Source: Riptortus pedestris (taxonomy: Eukaryota; Arthropoda; Insecta; Hemiptera; Alydidae). From it: 64,000 bases of DNA. Location of the stretch: assembly GCA_019009955.1 (NCBI GenBank), contig CM032230.1, positions 129,060,001 through 129,124,000 of the forward strand, read 5' to 3'. The position numbers and the translations under genes were made by a program. How positions within the stretch are numbered: position 1 is the stretch's first letter; every line of letters begins with the position of its first letter. Below, piece by piece: positions 57,995 through 64,000 of this stretch. The notes below the pieces were generated by a model, which did not search any database, was not told where the DNA came from, and worked only from the letters and a program-made list of their open reading frames with translations.

Positions 57995-57996
<2 letters not shown>
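57550..57996 (-). pseudogene. Non-LTR retrotransposon RNase H tail, frameshifted
   Basis: Minus-strand reading gives 'MTDIDNHAKLATK', like the final RNase H motif (D..AK.A), then 'ILQDWQKHWLRTDNKLLEIK' and 'SRRDQVVLTRPRIGHTYLTH'. A frameshift near 57725 moves the Cys/His tail 'CTHCNTGLTIKHLLTECRLR' to another frame. The copy is 5'-truncated at a 34-bp A-run on plus (57997-58030). Same family tail as 43571-44287. Confidence 0.7.

Positions 57997-58030
<34 letters not shown>
57997..58030. repeat. A-homopolymer at a retroelement boundary
   Basis: About 34 A's on plus. It lies at the 5' (truncated) edge of the minus-strand fragment, the wrong side for that element's own poly(A). It may be the tail of another inserted sequence or mark a rearrangement. 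Confidence 0.85.
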
Positions 58031-58032
<2 letters not shown>

Positions 58033-58223
58033 AAAACCATAAACTCAAATAATTGTTAAAATATTTTTAATTTCTCTACTAGTTTCGCAACCACATGACG
58101 CTTTATCATGGGAGATCTAATACAAATAAGTAACTAAACTAACGGCTACTAAAACTAACTATTGATAATTATTAATTTTTTTTAATAAGAAACGTCTGAG
58201 ACTGTGGCGATGAATTTCATTTA

Positions 58224-58282
<59 letters not shown>

Positions 58283-58794
58283 TCAGTTAATACATAAACA
58301 ACTGATAAAGTAAAATGTAATCACAATCAGACACGCATGTCTTTTGCAACCTTTTTAATAATCCATATAGAAGGTTTTAAATAGAAGGGAATGAGCCAAT
58401 TATGAGCCAGTATTTAAATGGAATTTTAACAAAGAAGAATATGATATCTCAAGAAGTCTCAAGAAAGGCCTATATCTCTCAAAAGCTGTCTTAGTAAATT
58501 AGTCGAAAAGGTATAAACGAACAATTATTCCAGTGCATCTAATCATAAAGCTTGCCAACTAGGGAAGTAAAAGTATGTTTTCGATAGCTCTCAATATACT
58601 GTACTGATTAACAAAAAAAAAAATTAAATTGCAGTATTTGAGCGAGGAGCGACAATGCCCGAAAAGCGTTGGGAAATAAAATAAATGTGTTTTAAAAAAG
58701 AAAACAAACTTTTGTTTTGACCAGTTTAGCTTGACTACTACTGCTGCAGCAATTGTTGATTTATATTCATTTTATTAGATCAAAGTACCAAACG
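58031..58794. other. Unrecognised region with a TA tract
   Basis: TA microsatellite at 58229-58279 without family A flanks. No coding evidence. Confidence 0.45.
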
Positions 58795-58951
58795 AGTTTG
58801 GCACGTCCTTATTTTTAGTCTCCAGTAAACCCCCACTTCTATCATATTTTTGCTTTGAACTAGATAATTAATTGTGTGGTGAGATGAATGATGTGTCATA
58901 CCCGAATGTGGGTAATCTGCTCAGTTTACACAGGCCCTGCGATGTGGACTT
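58795..58951 (+). repeat. Family A right-end fragment
   Basis: From 'tttttagtctccagtaaacc' to 'tgtgggtaatctgctcagtt' and 'cacaggccctgcgatgtgg' ACT at 58951. Confidence 0.7.
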
Positions 58952-59605
58952 TATTTCTTTTCAAACGTTCAATGAGGTTGCTTTATTAAGAACGATCGGG
59001 CTTATTAGAACGAGCCAACCTCATTTCTGTGGCTCGGGTCTTTTATACAGTCGGAGAAGAAACACTTCTGAAATAGAATCCATTTCCTTGGCAACACTGT
59101 GGTTAAGCCTCTATATAGCACCTCCTTTTAAATATTTTATTTTTAATCCCCAGTAGGAGGGTAGCAGGTTTGGAATAAAATAAAGGAGAATAAAGAAACC
59201 CCAACCCTTGCCCCGTAAACATAAATTCCTGCTCTTACACAGACACACGAACAGACAGCCGTTACAAATCCTCCCCCTTTTTTTCCCTCCCCGAGCCATC
59301 ATTTCCCGGCAAATTCCGTAGTAAAATGTCGGCGGGGGCGGCAACTAAATAACTAACGGCTGGGAATAAACTACGTCAGTCAGGACTCGTAAACCACATA
59401 CGAGCATCGATCCAAATCTACAGAGTTCCACAGCCTCCTCTCTATAGATTTCGCAAACAGTCTGAGTATGTCGGCTCATCTCTCCCTCGGCATACATCAA
59501 TGCAGGATATACTGCCTCTCCCTAATCGGCACAAAATGAACTCCAATAGTTATCTCGCCACGGGGAAAATAGTAGAGCATGTTGTCTCTCTGCCAACTCT
59601 TTTTT
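58952..59605. other. G+C-richer island, no gene recognised
   Basis: About 550 bp without repeats, containing purine/pyrimidine-skewed patches ('cctccccctttttttccctc'). Frames of 77-100 codons overlap on both strands and the plus-strand one at 59500-59802 runs into the LTR. No motif is recognised. Confidence 0.35.
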
Positions 59606-59657
59606 ATCAAATTTCCCGTAAGGGGAATCAGCTATTGAGCTATTTTACTCATTATAT

Positions 59658-60241
59658 TGCTGCGAAAATACATACAAAATTAATCAGAAATAGTCACGTA
59701 TTTGGGAATTACGGAGGAGATCAAAGGGTGCCGCCATATGGTCCCGCCCGTCCTCGGCAATACCAGTCCAGATCTAGAAGAGCTCCGACAATTCCTCTTT
59801 GATGTTTTCCGACAAGCTATAAAAAGAGACGCTGCCTGCCCCGAATTAGTTTGTTCTCAGTTGTCTTCAAGTGATCATCAGTGCGTTCAGTGCAACAATG
59901 CAACTTAGTTGCAGTGTGGTAAAGTGTTTAATGTGAAGAACAGTGTTGTGCCGTGACTCTGTAAAGAACAGTGCAGTGCCGTTAACTTCGCGAAGATCAG
60001 TGCAGTGCCGTGTTTTTGTCAACTTCAGTGATCGTGAGTGAGTTATTGGACTATGTAATAACAAGAACAGTGAAGCTATCGGTGCATACTGTGAGTAGTA
60101 GTTGAGAATATATAACCAAGTGTTCATTATTAAATAAATTGTGCAGTGATAAAAACTCTGAAGCTTGTGTGTGTTTAATTTTGCAATTCAAAAGGACTCT
60201 AATCAACAACGTTAATTACTGGTTTTATAATAAACTTACCA
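59658..60241 (+). mobile_element. Solo LTR (584 bp) nested in family A
   Basis: TGCTGCGAAAATACA start and ...AAACTTACCA end (TG...CA), flanked by ATAT on both sides, a probable 4-bp target-site duplication. 'gacaagctataaaaagagac' near 59811 has a TATA-like element, and 'attaaataaattgtgcagtg' an AATAAA signal about 100 bp before the end. Single copies of the 'acagtgcagtgccg' motif replace the array of the 1.2-kb LTR. There are no internal genes. Solo LTRs arise by LTR-LTR recombination. Confidence 0.8.
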
Positions 60242-60462
60242 ATATTTACTCAAATGTCCGTCAATCCTTTCTAGGTGAAAACGAAAATGAGGGATTCGGA
60301 ATTTCACACATACACACTTGCCTGTTACCACTCCAGTGGTCGTAATTTCTAATCGTTACCAAACTCTAAGTGTTTTCTGTTAAAATAAAGGTCAAGTTCT
60401 GTAACAGCTGAAATGGGACTAAAGGAGGGGGTAATTTCGGAAATCAAAATATCTCGGTTGTT

Positions 60463-61428
60463 ATTTGTCTTTACTACCTCATCCTTAAATCATACCTTTC
60501 AGACAGAGTTTTTCAAGTTTCATTTGGTTCCTCAGTTTCTCCCTTACTTCTCCAACTGGCAGGTGTATCACAAGAGGACATCCTAAGCCTTCTTATTTCT
60601 TCACCTATAAAGCGGACATCCCATCACATCCCAAAACTTCCCTTCTCACGTATGCAGATGATACTGCAATCTTGACTTCCAACTCAGACCCAAATATGGG
60701 ATCAGCATCTCTACAAAAATACCTAGCTCTGCTGGAATCCTGGCTGACGCAGTAGATGAACAAGACAGTAGCAAATCGAGCCATGTAACATTTACTCTCC
60801 GACGTCCCATTTGCCTTCCAGTTGCCTTCCATTCAAAAGCACAATAATTCCACAAATTAGGTATCTACGACTCACATTAGACAAGCGACTAACTTGGAAA
60901 CCTCACATCACGCTAAAAGACAAGAACTGAATGAACTGACAGTACAGACTTCTACTAAGACTACTTCACAACAGATCTAAACTATCACTACATAACGAAC
61001 GATTGATTTCGAAAACAGTACTCAGTATGGACTTGAACTTTGTGGTTCCACTAAACCTTCAAATTCCTAGAAAATCCAAACCCTCCAATCCAGAATACTC
61101 CGCAAAATTACAGATTCCCCATTTTATATATCCAATTTAACTCTTCATAATGACCTCAACATTCCTTTTGTCCATACCCAAACATCCTAATCCTTTAGTC
61201 GAATCACTTTCATCTACCCATATTCCAGAAAACCCAAGACGACAGCTGAAGCGTACTGTGGCCCAGAGATCTTCTCGTATAATGCACAGTATAACTCCAA
61301 ATAGTGCAGTCCAATGTGGGTGTTGTAAATGGACATATTCCAACCTCAAATCGATAATCAAGCCAATTGTTATATCATTTGCTTGTAAAATTTAATATTG
61401 TTGCAAATAAATATTATATTAAAAGAAA
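60463..61428 (+). pseudogene. Jockey-like reverse transcriptase, heavily broken
   Basis: Several frames together give a non-LTR RT. 'YLSDRVFQVSFGSS' precedes the 'GVSQ' block (usually GVPQGS). 'LLTYADDTAIL' at about 60645-60677 carries the YADD catalytic motif. Then come 'LESWLTQ' and thumb-region strings such as 'ILRKITDSPFYISNLTLHND'. Stops and frameshifts are frequent (for example TAG after 'LTQ' near 60753). The 5' end is missing. The tail after 61250 is non-coding and A+T-rich, ending near an 'aaataaatattatatta' stretch. Confidence 0.75.
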
Positions 61429-61508
61429 ATTTTTCGTCAGATCGAAGAATTATATATAACCAATATTCTTGAAAATTAAAGTCCTTATCAATGTTGTTAT
61501 GAGTGTTT

Positions 61509-61727
61509 GGGGCTCAGGTTAGCCATGTGAGTTAAAGCGTTGCCTTTAATCTCACATAGTAATCCTAGAGTGGCGAGTTCGATTCTTGCCTGGGCAAAGG
61601 AAATTATTTAGTGACGAAATTCATTAAATAACATCCTAAGTCCCACCCTGGCTAAGTAACCTGTAGATAACCCGTCCCAATTAGCCTGAGTTGCAAAAAG
61701 TGGAAGTTAATAAATAATAATAATTAA
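61509..61727 (+). mobile_element. SINE with 10-bp target-site duplication
   Basis: Flanked by 'atgagtgttt' at 61499-61508 and 61728-61737. The head GGGGCTCAGGTTAGCCATGT, the B-box-like 'gagttcgattcttgcc' and the tail 'taaataataataatta' are intact. A few bases are lost near 61650. It is very similar to 50183-50405. Confidence 0.9.
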
Positions 61728-61738
61728 ATGAGTGTTTG

Positions 61739-62219
61739 GAAGTGAATTTTATAATGAACGATTGTTATATTTATATCTCTTTGTAATTGTAAGATATTCT
61801 TTTATTTTCTCTCTTTCGGGCTCTTTCTATATGGTGATGGTAGGACTAAATATAACAATGTCAGACAATTTAAATTATAAAATAAATCATTGTGTGTATG
61901 ATTGCCGTTGTATTTTCTCTTTTTTTGAGAGCCGTGTAATCTGTACCGTTCATTTTTGTACACGAACGGGATGTCCTACACCCAGGCCACACAGAAGGAC
62001 GTATTAGTCGATTATTATTTCTGATCGGCCACCCAAGCATTGTCCTTGTGACAAAATGACACCTGTAACCAAGGCCGTCTTAATTTCGTTGCATTTTACA
62101 CCAACCCTAACAACCAAACGATAAATTCCGTTACGAATGCAACGGATAGGTTTTTAAACCTATAGCAAAAAGGAGACATATGTTACATATGAGAATTTAT
62201 GTAAAGTAATTATTAAATG
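61739..62219. other. No gene recognised
   Basis: A 91-codon frame (61732-62007) begins inside the SINE duplication and has no recognised domain. The strings 'tcatttttgtacacgaacgg' and following are mildly G+C-rich. Confidence 0.35.
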
Positions 62220-62715
62220 CGCCCGTCACGCAGGGGCTGCGTAAACTAAGCAGGTCTTCCACGTGATGGTACGATACACTATTAATGCCATCTAACCATA
62301 TATTCTCTATTTCGACGAGCAGGAGTTGGGGTTTACACATGGCTGAAAACTTAAAAAAAATGCAAATATTTCAGATAATATACACAATAGAAAAAATACT
62401 CATATAAAAAAATTGATATGCAATTAAATTTGCAATAACTTAGCTCTAAACTATTTTTCGATTCAATAAATCATAACGAATATATTTGGAAGTTTCAAAA
62501 TTCTCCCTCTTCAACACCCCACCACCCGATATGGATTTAGTCACTAACAAATTTTATCTCTAGTTTTACATATAAAGGTTTATATATAAGTATATATAAT
62601 TTTTAAACGACCTAATTTCCACATCCCATTGTTTGAATAGACGGACATTAGAAGACATTTCTCGAAAATCGCGTTGAGTACAACCTCAATAGCTGATTTC
62701 CTGTAGGGATTATCT
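62220..62715 (-). repeat. Family A element, compact
   Basis: Right end 'cgcccgtcacgcaggggctg' at 62220, body with a C-run at 62503-62520, TA tract reduced to 'tatatataagtatatataa' (62580-62598), left end 'aatagctgatttcctgtagg' near 62705. Confidence 0.75.
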
Positions 62716-63228
62716 CAGTGGTATTTTGATTTGCCACTCGTCCGAGCTCAGCCGTTTATAATCTTGAACTTTATTCTTATATAAAACATTATTATTATTT
62801 ATTAACGTCCACTTTTTGCAACTCAGGCTAATCGGGACGGGTTATCTACAGATTACCACCCTTTTCTAGCCAGGGTGGGATTTTATTTAATGAATTTCGT
62901 CACTAAATAATTTCCTTTGCCCAGGCAAGAATCGAACTCGCCACTCTAGGTTTACCATGTGAGATAAAGGTCAACGCTTTAACTCGCATGGCTAACCTGA
63001 GCACCTATAAAACATTAAATATCGCGTTTGATAACGGTCAAACAAAATTACGACCACCAAAAATGACCACTAGCTAATAGACAAATATATAAATCGACAT
63101 GTGTGTGTTGTGTGAGCATAATGTTCTGTAATGACCTCATTTTCGTCAGCTGGAAAGGATTGATGGGCATTTGAAGAAATGTTTCGAAAATCGCGTCATG
63201 AGTATAACCTCAAGAGGAATCTGCTGAA
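62716..63228 (-). repeat. Family A left half, split by a SINE
   Basis: 'gtccgagctcagccgtttat' to 'tataaaacatt', then SINE 62791-63005, then 'aaatatcgcgtttgataacg', 'ttacgaccaccaaaaa', no real TA tract, and 'gcgtcatgagtataacctca' with a truncated palindrome 'aatctgct' at 63228. Confidence 0.7.
62791..63005 (-). mobile_element. SINE with 11-bp target-site duplication
   Basis: Flanked by 'tataaaacatt' at 62780-62790 and 63006-63016. Reverse orientation: tail 'attattatttattaacgtcc', middle 'ttctagccagggtgggattt', head with 'gaatcgaactcgccactcta' and 'ggctaacctgagcacc'. Confidence 0.9.
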
Positions 63229-63638
63229 AGGGGTAGGCCCAAGCAAACGGAAATGGATAGATAAAGGGCTTTTAACAAATATCCTTAATTGCAAAAGTCT
63301 CGCTAGAAATCCTGTTACCAATGGTCATGGTTCAACATTTGTTGTAACTGGTAAAAACAGAAACAAAAAAAAAAAAAGAAAAATAATGCAATACGTAAAC
63401 AAATGTACAAACAGGAAGTGGCCTCGTATAGTGTTTATGGGGACCATCTCTCCTGTGTATTTTAGGTGAAATCATGGCATCATCAAATTTAATTAGTTTG
63501 AAATAGGTACATTTAATCCCATAGAGAACGATAGGTCAGCTTCAAATATATATACATATTTAAACTTGTTCCTGCATATGCTGCTATTGGACGTTTTATA
63601 ATTGACAATGCTTGTTAGTCTTTCTGCTAGTTCTTTTT
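63229..63638. other. No gene recognised
   Basis: A 96-codon frame (63179-63469) begins inside the family A left end and runs through a Lys-rich A-run. It is not credible as a gene. Confidence 0.4.
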
Positions 63639-63756
63639 AGCAGATTTCCCTTGAGGGAAATCAGTTATTGAGGTCGTACTCATGACGCGATTTCCAAAAC
63701 ATTTCTTCAAATGACCATCGATCCTACCCAGGAGATGACGAATATGAGGTCCTTTC

Positions 63757-63809
<53 letters not shown>
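63639..63809 (+). repeat. Family A left end and TA tract
   Basis: Palindrome at 63639 after TTTT, 'ttgaggtcgtactcatgacg', 'atgaggtcctttcaaaatta', TA tract 63761-63809, interrupted by a Helitron end. Confidence 0.85.
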
Positions 63810-63810
<1 letters not shown>

Positions 63811-64000
63811 TAGCTCAGATACCCGGCTTCGCCCGGGAATTGATTTAAGGCTGAATGGTGATGGTATTTTTTTGGCAAGGCTTTAATTTGCACAATATTT
63901 TGACATTTACCCGTCCCAGTATTTAGGGTTAATTCCCGTTGTTGGCATTTGTTAATAATAAAATTAATTTTTTATGTAAGTCTTCACTGTCCTCCAAATT
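63810..64000 (-). mobile_element. Helitron 3' end, continues beyond the window
   Basis: Read on the minus strand, the terminus is a stem-loop 'cccgggcgaagccgggta' followed by TCTGAGCTAG at 63810-63813, with T next, as expected for Helitron 3' ends (hairpin + CTRR, A^T target). It sits in the TA tract of a family A copy. The rest of the element lies past 64000. Confidence 0.7.

Larger units (their letters stand above)
59606..61738 (+). repeat. Family A element broken by three insertions
   Basis: Pieces of one degraded copy are in order: left end 59606-59657 ('atttcccgtaaggggaatca', 'gctattgag'), 60242-60462 ('caaatgtccgtcaatccttt' to 'caaaatatctcggttgtta'), 61429-61508 ('tttttcgtcagatcgaagaa'). 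The gaps are a solo LTR (59658-60241), a Jockey-like RT pseudogene (60463-61428) and a SINE (61509-61727). Confidence 0.65.

Overview
This 64 kb window reads as eukaryotic, A+T-rich, gene-poor DNA from an invertebrate animal, probably an arthropod. The retroelement fragments, the Helitron ends and the tRNA-headed SINE fit that, but the species cannot be named from the sequence. I find no intact host gene: no spliced protein gene, rRNA or true tRNA gene can be supported. Almost every long open frame is either translated microsatellite or lies inside a transposon. The only recognisable protein pieces are remnants of non-LTR retrotransposons (RNase H tails at 39.9, 43.6 and 57.6 kb and a broken reverse transcriptase at 60.5 kb) and the last 53 codons of a Helitron helicase at 37.9 kb.

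The dominant occupant is one repeat family that I do not recognise, called here 'family A' (a working name), with about 50 copies or fragments in both orientations. A full short copy is 500-700 bp. It starts with a 28-bp palindrome (AGCAGATTTCCCTTAAGG... to ...AATCAGCT). About 100 bp of conserved sequence leads to an internal (TA)n tract. A unique body with a G-rich run follows, and the copy ends in hairpin-forming sequence (GTGGGAAATCTGCTTAG..., ACGCAGCCCCTGCGTGACGG, ACT). Longer variants (1.2-1.5 kb) repeat the body. Copies nest in each other and in other repeats, and one lies in the middle of a SINE, which exposes its ends. Absence of terminal inverted repeats, T-rich junctions, subterminal hairpins and an internal microsatellite make a non-autonomous Helentron-like (HINE/DINE-like) element my best hypothesis. 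It is not proven.

Layout. 0-3 kb: a family B copy broken by a small inverted-repeat MITE, a family A copy and a foldback family C element. 3-9 kb: family A copies, a mariner-like MITE and an unrecognised stretch. 9-16 kb: two more family B copies and long family A variants. 16-22 kb: (TC)n(AC)n, duplicated family A fragments and a 1.2-kb solo LTR carrying a 25-bp minisatellite. 22-37 kb: dense nested family A copies, SINEs and a second family C copy. 37-46 kb: a complete non-autonomous Helitron, inverted family A pairs, a second Helitron inside a family A (TA)n tract, and truncated retroelements. 46-56 kb: SINEs and paired or nested family A copies. 56-64 kb: a long (GA)n(GT)n tract, retroelement fragments, a second solo LTR nested in family A, a broken Jockey-like RT, two SINEs with target-site duplications, and a third Helitron end running off the window.

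GC-richer, apparently unrepeated islands (about 13.2-13.65, 28.5-28.95, 32.0-32.4, 48.7-49.2 and 59.0-59.5 kb) are the best places to look for host sequence. I can assign no function to them. Coordinates of degenerate copies were read by eye and may be off by tens of bases.
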